In this document: piece after piece, positions 1 through 8,003 of the stretch
Numbering within the stretch: the stretch's first letter is position 1
Layout of the letters: every line of letters starts with the position of its first letter
Assembly (NCBI GenBank): GCA_000155695.1
Contig: DS990592.1
Location: 3,720,335 to 3,784,334, forward strand
Reading direction: 5' to 3'
Source of the DNA: Verrucomicrobiia bacterium DG1235
GTDB taxonomy: Bacteria; Verrucomicrobiota; Verrucomicrobiia; Opitutales; Opitutaceae
Length of the DNA stretch: 64,000 bases
Position numbers and translations under genes: made by a program
The notes under the pieces: model-generated
What the model saw: the letters and a program-made list of their open reading frames with translations, nothing else
Told to the model about the DNA's origin: nothing
Database searches by the model: none

Positions 1-1
1 C

Positions 2-448
2 AGCATCGTCTGCTCCCAAATAGAAATAAGTGGCAAGCCCTCCAAAAATCAAGGTAGGCGCCGCAGCAGCAAGCGAAACAGACAGCCACGACTTTTTGTT
101 GGAAGTCCCCTTCGCTTTCGTAGCTTTGCCATTCACAGGCGAAGTCAACTTCACTCCATCCCGCGTAATATCAAAAGCCCAAGCGAGAATCACCGCTACC
201 GGAAAACAAAGTATCAGCCCGATAACTACAAATCGGAAAACCCAATCCGGTATCCCAAAACTCGAAAAGGTATTGCTCGCAATCTGGATAATCAGCCACG
301 CCACCACCGCATAAGCCACCGCCACACGGTACACCTTGCGCCGCTTCAACTCAGCGAAGAAAGAAGCGGATCGCGGGCCCTGAATATCGGGCTCGGGGCT
401 ATCAAGTTTTGGGGGCTCAGGGCTATCAGGCTGCGGGTTTTCAGGCAT
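2..448 (-). CDS. TolB-like/TPR membrane protein, N-terminal part (cut by window edge)
   Basis: Only the first 149 codons lie in the window, because the frame stays open to the left edge. The ATG at 448 opens a Pro/Glu/Asp-rich leader (about residues 1-28). This is followed by the motif FFAELKRRK and then hydrophobic segments at about residues 40-60, 70-90 and 125-145. The same arrangement starts the three complete TPR genes at 4132, 8004 and 10427, so this is a fourth paralogue. By analogy the missing part would carry a TolB/FlgO-like domain and TPR repeats. The motif is closest to the 10427 gene (KRRKVYRVA, GIPDW). The positive KRRK cluster before the first membrane segment predicts a cytoplasmic N-terminus and, with three segments, a periplasmic C-terminal domain. 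Family membership is secure for the visible part; function is unknown. Confidence 0.8.
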   Translation of the reverse strand, partial: MPENPQPDSPEPPKLDSPEPDIQGPRSASFFAELKRRKVYRVAVAYAVVAWLIIQIASNTFSSFGIPDWVFRFVVIGLILCFPVAVILAWAFDITRDGVKLTSPVNGKATKAKGTSNKKSWLSVSLAAAAPTLIFGGLATYFYLGADDA

Positions 449-548
449 AGGATCAGATATGTCCGCAAAAAGCGGGAAATTGAACACTATGGGTAGTTCA
501 AAACACATTCAATATCTTCGTACTCATAGCGGGCAGTAATTCGATCCC

Positions 549-733
549 TCAAAGCGCCAGAATCGGAGCTAAATCGCCAATAGCTTCCATTCGCTCTATC
601 TTAGCCCGCTGGGCTGCGACGCGTTCCTTCATGATCGGCCGACAAGTTCTTGGAACTCAGGCTCATCTTTCAGCTTCTCGTAAAGCAGATCTGCGAAAAT
701 ACTAACGAGGCCCCTCTCAGCGGTGAAAGTACC
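549..733 (-). pseudogene. C-terminal remnant of a TolB-like/TPR gene
   Basis: Read on the minus strand, about 185 bases match the last 60 codons of the complete TPR gene at 4132. The matching stretch includes GLVSIFADLLYEKLKD and, after a one-base insertion near 635, the tail IERMEAIGDLAPI followed by a stop at about 549-551. The insertion puts the end of the first part out of frame (it stops at 629). Similarity ends abruptly near 733, just short of the toxin-antitoxin module. There is no N-terminal part nearby that could belong to it. It is therefore a decayed fragment left by deletion or rearrangement in a cluster of duplicated genes. Confidence 0.75.
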
Positions 734-795
734 GTGTCCCGATCGGGAGCCCTTGCGGTTACTGCATCTAGTCTTGACCTTCTTCATTCCCATGG

Positions 796-819
796 CCCTA
801 GTCATTACCCTAGTCATTT
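796..819 (+). promoter_or_regulatory. Tandem 12-bp repeat before the antitoxin gene, possible operator
   Basis: CCCTAGTCATTA is followed directly by CCCTAGTCATTT, ending six bases before the antitoxin ATG. Phd/YefM antitoxins repress their own operon by binding short repeated or palindromic sites at the promoter, so this is a plausible operator. That role is inferred from position; no footprint can be read from sequence. Confidence 0.4.
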
Positions 820-825
820 AGAGTT

Positions 826-1053
826 ATGAAGATTTCGAAAACAAAGCTGAAAGCTCAAATGCTGTCGATTTTTCGCACTGTAGAGCGTACTGGAGAGGAA
901 GTGGTCGTGACAGACCGCGGCAAGCCAACTCTAAAAATCACCAGACTCCCAAAGAAGGAGTCGCTCGAAGACGTATTTGGCAGCTCTCGCAATGCGGTAG
1001 TCTACAACGAGGATGTCATGGCGCCCACAACCGAAGAATGGCCCGAGCGTTAG
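826..1053 (+). CDS. Phd/YefM-type antitoxin
   Basis: A 75-residue protein starting MKISKTKLKAQ, with the EEVVVTDRGKPTLKITR segment typical of the Phd/YefM antitoxin fold (N-terminal DNA-binding dimer). The acidic C-terminal third (about residues 48-75) would wrap the toxin. The gene ends four bases before the PIN-toxin start, the usual antitoxin-first, co-translated arrangement. Together with the toxin it forms a type II module; in this family the antitoxin neutralises the toxin and represses the operon, probably through the 12-bp repeat just upstream. It is on the strand opposite to all its near neighbours, which suits independent acquisition. Confidence 0.85.
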   Translation: MKISKTKLKAQMLSIFRTVERTGEEVVVTDRGKPTLKITRLPKKESLEDVFGSSRNAVVYNEDVMAPTTEEWPER

Positions 1054-1057
1054 TCGC

Positions 1058-1447
1058 ATGATTGTTCTCGATACCCACGCCTTGCTCTGGTGGACACTTG
1101 ACCCAAGTCAACTTTCGCGAAAAGCGAAATCGACCTGTTCTCCGATAGAGGAGCAAGGAGCATATATTTCCTCGATCTCGATATGGGAACTGGGCGTTAA
1201 GATCCGTAACAAGAAATTGGATATTGGTATGAGCATTCGCGAATACGCGGAAAAAATACGAAGGCTCGGCAGCATCGAGATTGTACCAGTAACCGAATCA
1301 ATATGGATACGAAACCTCGAGTTGGAATGGGATCATCGCGACCCAGCCGACAGGACCATCGTGGCGACCGCCTTGACCCTTGATCTCCCCATTCTGAGCA
1401 AAGATAAGATCATTCGCACCTTCAAAGGCGTAAAAAGCATTTGGTAA
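1058..1447 (+). CDS. vapC: VapC-family PIN-domain ribonuclease toxin
   Basis: A 129-residue PIN-domain protein. I place the start at the ATG of MIVLDTHALLWW (1058), four bases after the antitoxin stop, rather than at an in-frame ATG at 1013 inside the antitoxin gene. Conserved acidic residues of the PIN active site are visible: Asp5 in the DTHALLWW motif, Glu in SIWELGVK near residue 44, and Asp residues in DHRDPADRTIVATAL near 100. VapC toxins are Mg-dependent RNases that commonly cleave tRNA or rRNA; the target here cannot be read from sequence. The DTHALLWW subtype usually pairs with Phd-like antitoxins, as here. Confidence 0.87.
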   Translation: MIVLDTHALLWWTLDPSQLSRKAKSTCSPIEEQGAYISSISIWELGVKIRNKKLDIGMSIREYAEKIRRLGSIEIVPVTESIWIRNLELEWDHRDPADRTIVATALTLDLPILSKDKIIRTFKGVKSIW

Positions 1448-1589
1448 ATGCGCACCCCGTCCTTTGCCGGAAAGGCATAGAACAAATAAAAAGCATACCG
1501 GCGAAACTTGGTTCAATCATCCAAGCAAACTGAAAGTTAAACGTTCAGTTTGCACGGTAAACCCCAAGCTCAATATCCACTTACTCGCT

Positions 1590-2306
1590 TTAGTATCCAG
1601 TTTCCTCATCGATCAATTTCAAAAGCTCCTCGTTTCCCTCCAGCAGATCATCCATTCTTCTTAGGGCATTCGCCTGGATCGCGACGACATTTGGAATGCT
1701 CTTCAATAGTTCTGCTTTAAAATCTGGATTATTTGGGTCGCGTGGCACTGCTCTTACCCCAATTTCAAATGAATCGATATACTCTCGGGATATAGGCACC
1801 ATGTATTCTAGAAAATACCACTTACAGTCATCAAAGATCTCAGAGACGAAAACAAGATCGTTTTCGTAATAGGTCCCCATGGTTATACGCAAGTTTTGAT
1901 CACTTAAAGTAAGGCCCGATGTTTTTAGCGTTTCGTAGGCCGAAGCAAGGGGCCTCAAATTGTAAATCACAAACGCGGTACCTAAGGTTTCACGAAGTTC
2001 CTCATCTTCCATGGGCTCTGAATTCGCAAATTCCATGAGTCTTTCGTAAGCCTTTTGAGACCTCACAAGATCCTCGACGACGCGCCTGAAATTAGTCGAA
2101 TCTCGGCTCAAAGCTTCTCGAAGCTCGAGCAACATATCTACTTCCCGTGCCCTCTCTTTTCGCACTTCATTCCAGTTGTTGATCTGTAGCGCGATCAGGA
2201 TTCCAACTACAACGAGAATGATCTCACCGATCGCGTAGAACGTGTAGCTTTTCAGTTTCCCTTCGGCGAGGAGCTTCTGGCGGATTTTGCGGAAGAATTT
2301 TAGCAT
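1590..2306 (-). CDS. DUF6090 family membrane protein (copy A)
   Basis: A 238-residue protein with a short basic N-terminus (MLKFFRKIRQKLL), one strong membrane segment (about residues 24-44, ending LQINNWN) and a long helical, charged extracytoplasmic part. This is the layout of DUF6090, a family of unknown function seen in Bacteroidota and Verrucomicrobiota. It is a paralogue of the gene at 2439-3194: the first 45 codons are nearly the same at the DNA level, while the rest has diverged beyond easy alignment. A palindromic intergenic repeat separates the two genes. No catalytic motif is visible and no function can be assigned. Confidence 0.8.
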   Translation of the reverse strand: MLKFFRKIRQKLLAEGKLKSYTFYAIGEIILVVVGILIALQINNWNEVRKERAREVDMLLELREALSRDSTNFRRVVEDLVRSQKAYERLMEFANSEPMEDEELRETLGTAFVIYNLRPLASAYETLKTSGLTLSDQNLRITMGTYYENDLVFVSEIFDDCKWYFLEYMVPISREYIDSFEIGVRAVPRDPNNPDFKAELLKSIPNVVAIQANALRRMDDLLEGNEELLKLIDEETGY

Positions 2307-2325
2307 GGGTATTGGAGAGTTATTG

Positions 2326-2412
2326 AACCACGGACAGCACTGATTTTCACTGATCCTATACTAAGTAGATCACTATTTCTATTATCTGTGTTCATCAGTG
2401 TCATCGGTGGTT
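2326..2412. repeat. Palindromic intergenic repeat of the CATCCGTGG type, copy 1
   Basis: The left arm begins AACCACGGACAGCACTGA and the right arm ends TTCATCAGTGTCATCGGTGG followed by TT. The arms are imperfect reverse complements around an AT-rich centre. It sits in the 132-base gap between the two DUF6090 genes. Related copies occur at 6478-6610 and 10278-10424. Such degenerate 'ATTCGTG/CATCCGTGG' elements are dispersed between genes in many environmental bacteria; I know of no established function. Confidence 0.6.
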
Positions 2413-2438
2413 GGAAAGTTCGTTTCCGAAAACAATGA

Positions 2439-3194
2439 TTAGTCGGAATTTTCTAGGTTCCTATTAATCATGGCAAAAAGATCCTTTTGATATGCTTCCA
2501 AAGCATGTGCCCGGTTCAATAGGCCCTCTGTATTTAGCCGCATCAATTCGACAATGGCTTCGAATGCTTGATTCTGAAACAGTGCTTGTTGATTCGTTTC
2601 GAATCGACTCGGACCTACGCTACCTCGTCCCAGACTGACTTCCATATTTCGTGGTGAAAAAAACGGATGCATGGCCGCATCTGCTCTCAACGAATGTTCA
2701 CGCAGGAAACTAAAGGCACCTTCGTATTCCTTAATAAGACTAGGCCATCTAGTAAGATGAGATCGCAATTCAACATCTTCAATGAGCGCGAATTGGTTGG
2801 ATGACAAAACTGAATTTAAAACGCCATCTGACGGTTGATACGAGGGAAGGTAAATAACGCTTTGAATCAATTCAGTAAACTTTTCAGGCACTATCGCTTC
2901 TGAATCGGGACCGAAGTGACTTAACAGATTGCGAATCCCTTCAACCGATTTCGTATGGTGGGCAAGAGTCGTGTCTAGCGACTTCTGGTTTTCCAGAAAT
3001 TCGCTCTTAAGATTGGACAGCAACTCAAATTCTGCCTTTCTATCCTTTCGATCAGCGTTCCATTCATTGATCTGTAATGCGATCAGGATTCCAACTACAA
3101 CGAGGAAGATCTCGCCAATGGCGTAGAACGTGTAGCTTTTGAGCTTACCTTCAGCGAGGAGCTTTTGGCGGATTTTTTTGAAGAATTTAAGCAT
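2439..3194 (-). CDS. DUF6090 family membrane protein (copy B)
   Basis: A 251-residue paralogue of the neighbouring gene at 1590-2306: same basic start (MLKFFKKIRQKLL), same single membrane segment ending LQINEWN near residue 45, then a divergent, helix-rich, probably periplasmic domain. It is followed on the same strand by copy A after 132 bases that hold a palindromic repeat, so the two may not be one transcript. The near-identical membrane module and unrelated-looking C-terminal half suggest duplication followed by rapid change or domain swapping of the exposed part. Function unknown; the DUF6090 assignment is from the N-terminal motif and topology. Confidence 0.8.
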   Translation of the reverse strand: MLKFFKKIRQKLLAEGKLKSYTFYAIGEIFLVVVGILIALQINEWNADRKDRKAEFELLSNLKSEFLENQKSLDTTLAHHTKSVEGIRNLLSHFGPDSEAIVPEKFTELIQSVIYLPSYQPSDGVLNSVLSSNQFALIEDVELRSHLTRWPSLIKEYEGAFSFLREHSLRADAAMHPFFSPRNMEVSLGRGSVGPSRFETNQQALFQNQAFEAIVELMRLNTEGLLNRAHALEAYQKDLFAMINRNLENSD

Positions 3195-3226
3195 ATTGAA
3201 TTAAAATTGAAGTACGCAAAGAAAGA

Positions 3227-4081
3227 TCAATTCGAGCCTACCTCGGGCTTGGCATCTGCAAAAACGAATCCAACCCCTTCCGTGTAGCTGAGAAACATGC
3301 TCGCCATATGCTGCTGCCCGTCCCAAACCTTGGTCCCCAGATTCAAGCCTTGGTAGTTTCTGGATTGGAGATGCTCGACGAATTCCTGCAAATCTGCGTC
3401 CATATCTACAAACTCAGCATCTTCCGCGGTTCCCACCGCCATAAAGAGATTCACACCCAAATTGTCATTATTTTTCGAATACTCGTTCTCCAGCTTTAGC
3501 ATAAGCTTCTCATCCCAGAATAGCGATGGACTCCCTACTACGTAGTTCTTAAAATAGCTAGGCTCTTCAAAAAGAGCAAAAAGGCCAAACAAGCCACCAA
3601 AGGAATGCCCCATGAGCGTTCTCTCACCAGGCACAGTCCGAAACTCCTCTTCAATCATTGGAACGATCTTTTGTTTAATACATTCGAGAAAGATGGGGGC
3701 TCCGCCCATTTCGCCTGAAGTCACGTCCAAATACGACTCCATCACCTCCCATGCCGTTGGCGTCAGAATGAAGTTGCGTCCCTTCGAGCGAGCCTCTGGC
3801 GTCACATCAATGCCTACTGTGATCAACTTTGGAAGCTGCTCCCAACTCAGCGTCTCAACCAAATCGTTGACGAAACCATAGCTAATAGCGCTATCCGTAT
3901 AGTAGAGGACACCGTAGCCCTGATCACTGGAATCGTAATCAGCGGGGACCTTAACCTTCACGGTTAAGGGATGGTGCAAGCCCGGATATTCGATCGTGTA
4001 TTCAAATTCTCGTGTCGCTTCTTGAGAGAATGCAATGAACGGAAAGAGGATCAGGATAAACAAAGAGATACTTTTTTTCAT
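3227..4081 (-). CDS. Secreted alpha/beta-hydrolase esterase (esterase D/Fes-like)
   Basis: A 284-residue protein with a signal peptide (MKKSISLFILILFPFIAFS, cleaved near residue 20) and the layout of the PF00756 putative-esterase family. The nucleophile elbow is GHSFGG with Ser160, and a late GQQHMAS segment near residue 257 can supply the histidine. Such enzymes hydrolyse esters of siderophores, acyl-thiols or plant polymers; the substrate is not deducible. It lies 50 bases downstream of the TolB-like/TPR gene at 4132 on the same strand, so the two are probably co-transcribed. The TPR/serine-hydrolase pair at 8004/6716 is laid out in the same way. The ATG at 4081 gives the complete signal peptide. 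Confidence 0.82.
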   Translation of the reverse strand: MKKSISLFILILFPFIAFSQEATREFEYTIEYPGLHHPLTVKVKVPADYDSSDQGYGVLYYTDSAISYGFVNDLVETLSWEQLPKLITVGIDVTPEARSKGRNFILTPTAWEVMESYLDVTSGEMGGAPIFLECIKQKIVPMIEEEFRTVPGERTLMGHSFGGLFGLFALFEEPSYFKNYVVGSPSLFWDEKLMLKLENEYSKNNDNLGVNLFMAVGTAEDAEFVDMDADLQEFVEHLQSRNYQGLNLGTKVWDGQQHMASMFLSYTEGVGFVFADAKPEVGSN

Positions 4082-4131
4082 GGAGTTGGAAGTTTAGTTA
4101 ATTGCGACACGAGGCGAACGACGCTGGGTCG

Positions 4132-6468
4132 CTACAGGTCATCCATTTTCGGGATCGGTGCCAGCTCGCCGTTGGCTTCCATTCGCTCTATCTCCGCTCG
4201 TTGGGCCGCGATGCGCTCATTCATGATCGCGACCAGCTCTTGAAACTCAGACTCATCTTTCAACTCCTCGTAAAGCAGATCTGAGTAAATACTAACGAGG
4301 CCTTTCTCGGCAGTTAGTAGTACCGCTCCCCCAGACTCGACGTAACCCCGCAATTCAGCCAGTGCGATCTGCGTTTCCCCAGCCAATGCGTAGGCGAGCA
4401 TCGGCGCCGTAACAGCCCAAGAAGTCTTCTTCTCATCGCGTTCGCTCAAATATTCCAGAATTGCCGATTGAATCGACCGCGCTTCTTCATGAAGCCCGTT
4501 CGCGCGTAGCGCGCTAGCGTATAAAACGGATGCCTCAAGCGCCCAGACCAGGGGAAGGAGGCGCTGATCTTCATCTACAATAAACTCAATCGGCCCCTCA
4601 ATTTGCTCGAGTGCCCATGCCTTATCGCTTGGGTCCTCATCCCAATTAGAAACCATACTGCATCCAGCAAAAAGTTGATTACCAATGGTATAGTTTAAGC
4701 GATACGTATCCAGAGCTGCTTGCATGTCACCACTCAATGCGTCCCGCTTCAATCGACAAAATTCAACATCTTCATAACGGGGGTGCTTTCGAACGATGCG
4801 ATCCAGCCAATAGACCGTGCTATCCAAATCCCCTACCGAGGCATAGACTTGAGCGAGCGAAGATAAAATATTGGGATTGAGCGGATTCAAAGAATGCGCC
4901 GTTCGAAGCGATTCAATCGCATTCGGGTAGTCCTGAAAACTGTCTATGTAAATCACCCCCAACACATGGTGAAGATGAGATTGATCTGGATTCTCTCGGA
5001 TGACGTCACTCAGAAGCTCTAAGGCTTCCTCACTCTGAGAACTCAAGCGTAGGGCATCTGCCAAGTTTCCCTGCACTTGAGCATTCTTCGGATCAATGCG
5101 ATATGCCTTTTCCAATAATTCGACCGCGTCTTCAGGCCTGCCCATATCCCAAATCAGAAAAGGCGCATATTCGGCATAGACATCAATGTTGTTGGGATTG
5201 AGCTCGACCGCCTTTTCGAAGGCCAGCGCCGTCGCCATCCGACTGCCTCCCCTGTAGCGTTCTTGCATGCCCAAAGCGACATAGCTGTCCTCCAAACGCG
5301 TATCCAACCCAAACGCCGATTCGATCAACGATTCGGTTTTGGCAACCTGCTCTTCCGGAGAACGTCCCGCGTGAAAGATCAACAGAAGCTCGCAGATCGC
5401 CCACTGCGCGTAGGCTCGGGCAAAGGAACTGTCGAGCTCGACCGCTCTGCGAAAGTGAACGATCGCTTGCAAAATGCTCTCCGCCGTACGCTTGTTCAAT
5501 TCTTTCCTCCCTTCAAAAAACGCCTCCAAGGCTTCGAGATTCTCGGTCGGCGCTTCCTTCAGGTGCTCCTGCTCTTCCGGCGAGAGTACGGACCGAAGGG
5601 CTGCCGCGACGGCATCCGTGATCTCGCTCTGGATCGCAAAGACGTTCCTAGCGCTCATCTCCCGCGTATACGTTTCCGCCCAGATATGCTTGTCCTTCGA
5701 AGCATCAATCAGCTGCATGTTGATTCTTATCTGATCGCCGGAACGCTGCACTCCCCCTTCCAAAAGCGTCGCAACGCCCAGCTCCTCGCCGATTTGGCGC
5801 ATATTCTTCGTCGTATCCTTGTAGGCCATGACAGACGTGCGAGAGATTGTCTTGATATCGCGGATACGCGAAATCTGAGTCAATAGGTCGTCATGTATGC
5901 CGTCTGTAAAGAATTGGTCCTCGTCGACATTGCTTCGATTGTCGAACGGGAGGACGGCGATAGACTTTTCAAACACTTCACTCGACGGATCGACAACTGA
6001 CCGCGTAAAATAGAAATACAACGCCAAGGCCCCGAAGATCAGAGTCGGCAGCGCTGCTGCGAAACCATACGACAGCCAGTTCCGCTTCCCCTGCGAGGTC
6101 GCCGCCTTCTGCCCCTCGCTCACATTCTTCGTCAGCTTGATTCCATCCGGCGTCAGCTCGAAGGCCCAAGCGAGAAGCAGCGCCACCGGAAATCCCAGTA
6201 TCAGCATCAGCACTACGAATCGGAAGGCCCACATGGGAATCTCGAACCCCGGAAAAGTCGCCGCCGCGATCTGCACGATCAGCCATGCCACGATGGCATA
6301 AGTGATCGCCACCCGCACCACCTTGCGACGCTTCAGCTCAGCGAAGAAGGAAGGCTTCGCCGCAGGCGTGTCGGCCTTAGCTTCCTTTGTGGAGGCTGAA
6401 GCATCGTCAACAGGCTTCGCCTCGGGAGAAGGTTCTTGGGTCGGATCAGGTTTGGGAGAGTCGGTCAT
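4132..6468 (-). CDS. Membrane-anchored TolB-like/TPR protein
   Basis: I choose the ATG at 6468 (MTDSPKPDPTQ), which matches the MTDSPES start of the paralogue at 8004; an upstream in-frame ATG at 6561 adds 31 unrelated residues. The 778-residue product has an acidic Pro-rich leader, FFAELKRRK at about 41-49, three membrane segments (about 50-72, 80-105, 140-162), a TolB/FlgO-like domain from SIAVLPFDNRSN (about 175-315) and TPR repeats to about 730. It ends MEANGELAPIPKM. The topology predicts a periplasmic TolB/TPR part. Proteins of this design often follow cyclase or winged-helix domains; here neither is present, so it is likely a scaffold or sensor rather than an enzyme. A secreted esterase gene follows after 50 bases. 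Precise role unknown. Confidence 0.85.
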   Translation of the reverse strand: MTDSPKPDPTQEPSPEAKPVDDASASTKEAKADTPAAKPSFFAELKRRKVVRVAITYAIVAWLIVQIAAATFPGFEIPMWAFRFVVLMLILGFPVALLLAWAFELTPDGIKLTKNVSEGQKAATSQGKRNWLSYGFAAALPTLIFGALALYFYFTRSVVDPSSEVFEKSIAVLPFDNRSNVDEDQFFTDGIHDDLLTQISRIRDIKTISRTSVMAYKDTTKNMRQIGEELGVATLLEGGVQRSGDQIRINMQLIDASKDKHIWAETYTREMSARNVFAIQSEITDAVAAALRSVLSPEEQEHLKEAPTENLEALEAFFEGRKELNKRTAESILQAIVHFRRAVELDSSFARAYAQWAICELLLIFHAGRSPEEQVAKTESLIESAFGLDTRLEDSYVALGMQERYRGGSRMATALAFEKAVELNPNNIDVYAEYAPFLIWDMGRPEDAVELLEKAYRIDPKNAQVQGNLADALRLSSQSEEALELLSDVIRENPDQSHLHHVLGVIYIDSFQDYPNAIESLRTAHSLNPLNPNILSSLAQVYASVGDLDSTVYWLDRIVRKHPRYEDVEFCRLKRDALSGDMQAALDTYRLNYTIGNQLFAGCSMVSNWDEDPSDKAWALEQIEGPIEFIVDEDQRLLPLVWALEASVLYASALRANGLHEEARSIQSAILEYLSERDEKKTSWAVTAPMLAYALAGETQIALAELRGYVESGGAVLLTAEKGLVSIYSDLLYEELKDESEFQELVAIMNERIAAQRAEIERMEANGELAPIPKMDDL

Positions 6469-6477
6469 GTTGTTTGG

Positions 6478-6610
6478 AACCACGACGAAGGTCTGCCGGA
6501 GATGGTGTAGCAATGGACACCGATAGACACGAATCGGGGATAAATGAGAACACGATGGCATTCAAGCCACTCGCAAAAATATCTATGTTCAGATGCGTTC
6601 ATCCGCGGTT
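6478..6610. repeat. Palindromic intergenic repeat, copy 2
   Basis: It begins AACCACGA and ends TTCATCCGCGGTT, with internal direct units GGACACCGATAGACACGAAT on the left and CTATGTTCAGATGCGTTCAT on the right. It lies immediately upstream of the TPR gene starting at 6468, between it and the serine hydrolase gene. It is related to the copies at 2326 and 10278. Confidence 0.55.
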
Positions 6611-6715
6611 GCTTATTGAAATCAAATTACCGCCACTGACGAGATGGGCACGAGCTCGTGGCTCACAAAGCAGTATACAATGTCTGGATTTCCATGACGA
6701 ACAATAGTACATTCA

Positions 6716-7966
6716 TTAGTTTAGGGCTTGGTAGGTGGTGTTAATGAACTTTTCGTAGATCCCATTTTGATTCCAAGGGACATGTTGGAGCATGAGCAAC
6801 AGCACCATGCGTTCTTGGGGATCCATCGACACATACAGTGTGGCGTAGCCATCCCAACCAAATTCGCCGGGCGAGCCGAGAGCCTTCAGCTGAGGTGAAG
6901 ACTCTGGTCTCACACGCACGCCAAAGCCGAAGCCCGAAGGCGTGCGGCTATCTACTCCTGCTAGATCACCGATTTGGTTAGTCCGCATCATCTCCACAGT
7001 CTTTCGCCCAAGCACCCGGACACCGTCGAGTTCACCCTCATTTAAAAGCATCTGAGCGAAGCGAGCGTAGTCATGAAGTGTTGAATACAAGCCACTACCG
7101 CCAGAAGCGAAGGCTAAGGGGAATTCGGCCGTCTCTTCCTCATCTTTTTCCAACCCTCCATCCGGCGCACGGCGGTGGATAGTAGCGAGTCGGCTCATCA
7201 ATTCGGGTCCGGGTTGAAAAGTTGTACTGCTCATGCCGAGCGGAGCAAAAATACGTTCCCGCATCACCGTTTCCAAATCCTGGCCAGTAACCTTTTCGAT
7301 GACTGCCCCGAGGATATCCATGTTGATGCCGTAGGTATAGGCGTCTCCCGGTTGGTGGGCGAGAGGCAGGGTACTGGTCCGCTCCACAAAATCGTCCAAT
7401 GACTGGCTGCCCCATAGATCCCCTCTCGTCCAAATCGAACGCAGGGGCTCCGGCTCGCGAGGCGCGAAGGTGAAGCCCGAAGTGTGGGTGAGCAAGTGGC
7501 GGATAGTGAGGGCGCGTTTAAGCGGTTCTAGTTCGGGGGCCTCTTCCGTGCCGCCGACGAAGACCGGTCGCCGTCGCAAGGCAGGCAGATGGACGCCGAT
7601 GGGATCGCCGAGATTTAGGCGACCCTCCTCGATGAGCGACAGCACTGCCACACTCGTGATGATCTTCGACATCGAGTAGATACGAAAAACAGTATCCTCG
7701 GTCATTGGAGTTTGAGTGGCGACATCACGCCAGCCGACCGCTCCATGCGAGGCGACGGCACCATCGCGGGCGACTAGCCACACAGCGCCAGCGTAGCGTT
7801 GGGCATCGATTTCGCGTTGGAACATGGCAGGGACACGTTCCAGTCGTGAGGTCGAGAATCCCAGCTCGGCTGGGGACTTCTCAGGCAAGCCGAGTTCAGG
7901 GGTGCCTTGGAGACAAGCGGTGGCCAATAGGAACACTAATTTGCTAGCGAGTAGGAGGCTTTTCAT
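6716..7966 (-). CDS. Secreted serine hydrolase, beta-lactamase/CubicO (EstB-like) family
   Basis: With the ATG at 7966 the product is 416 residues and opens with a signal peptide (MKSLLLASKLVFLLATA). Longer in-frame starts (7981, 8110) run into or towards the upstream TPR gene and lack a sensible leader. The class C beta-lactamase fold is shown by the S-x-x-K nucleophile motif SMSK near residue 105, a Tyr motif in YTYGINMDILG, and a late GEFGWDGYATLY replacing the usual H-x-G, as in EstB-type esterases. Members cleave small esters, D-amino-acid peptides or cell-wall fragments; the substrate is unknown. It starts 37 bases after the TolB-like/TPR gene at 8004, suggesting one transcript. Confidence 0.85.
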   Translation of the reverse strand: MKSLLLASKLVFLLATACLQGTPELGLPEKSPAELGFSTSRLERVPAMFQREIDAQRYAGAVWLVARDGAVASHGAVGWRDVATQTPMTEDTVFRIYSMSKIITSVAVLSLIEEGRLNLGDPIGVHLPALRRRPVFVGGTEEAPELEPLKRALTIRHLLTHTSGFTFAPREPEPLRSIWTRGDLWGSQSLDDFVERTSTLPLAHQPGDAYTYGINMDILGAVIEKVTGQDLETVMRERIFAPLGMSSTTFQPGPELMSRLATIHRRAPDGGLEKDEEETAEFPLAFASGGSGLYSTLHDYARFAQMLLNEGELDGVRVLGRKTVEMMRTNQIGDLAGVDSRTPSGFGFGVRVRPESSPQLKALGSPGEFGWDGYATLYVSMDPQERMVLLLMLQHVPWNQNGIYEKFINTTYQALN

Positions 7967-8003
7967 AGGACGGACAATCATTAGGTGAGCAAGTGAGTTG
8001 GTC

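Noticed and set aside
1464-1664. Open frame of 66 codons after the PIN toxin
   Set aside because: Overlaps the 3' end of the DUF6090 gene on the other strand and has no motif.
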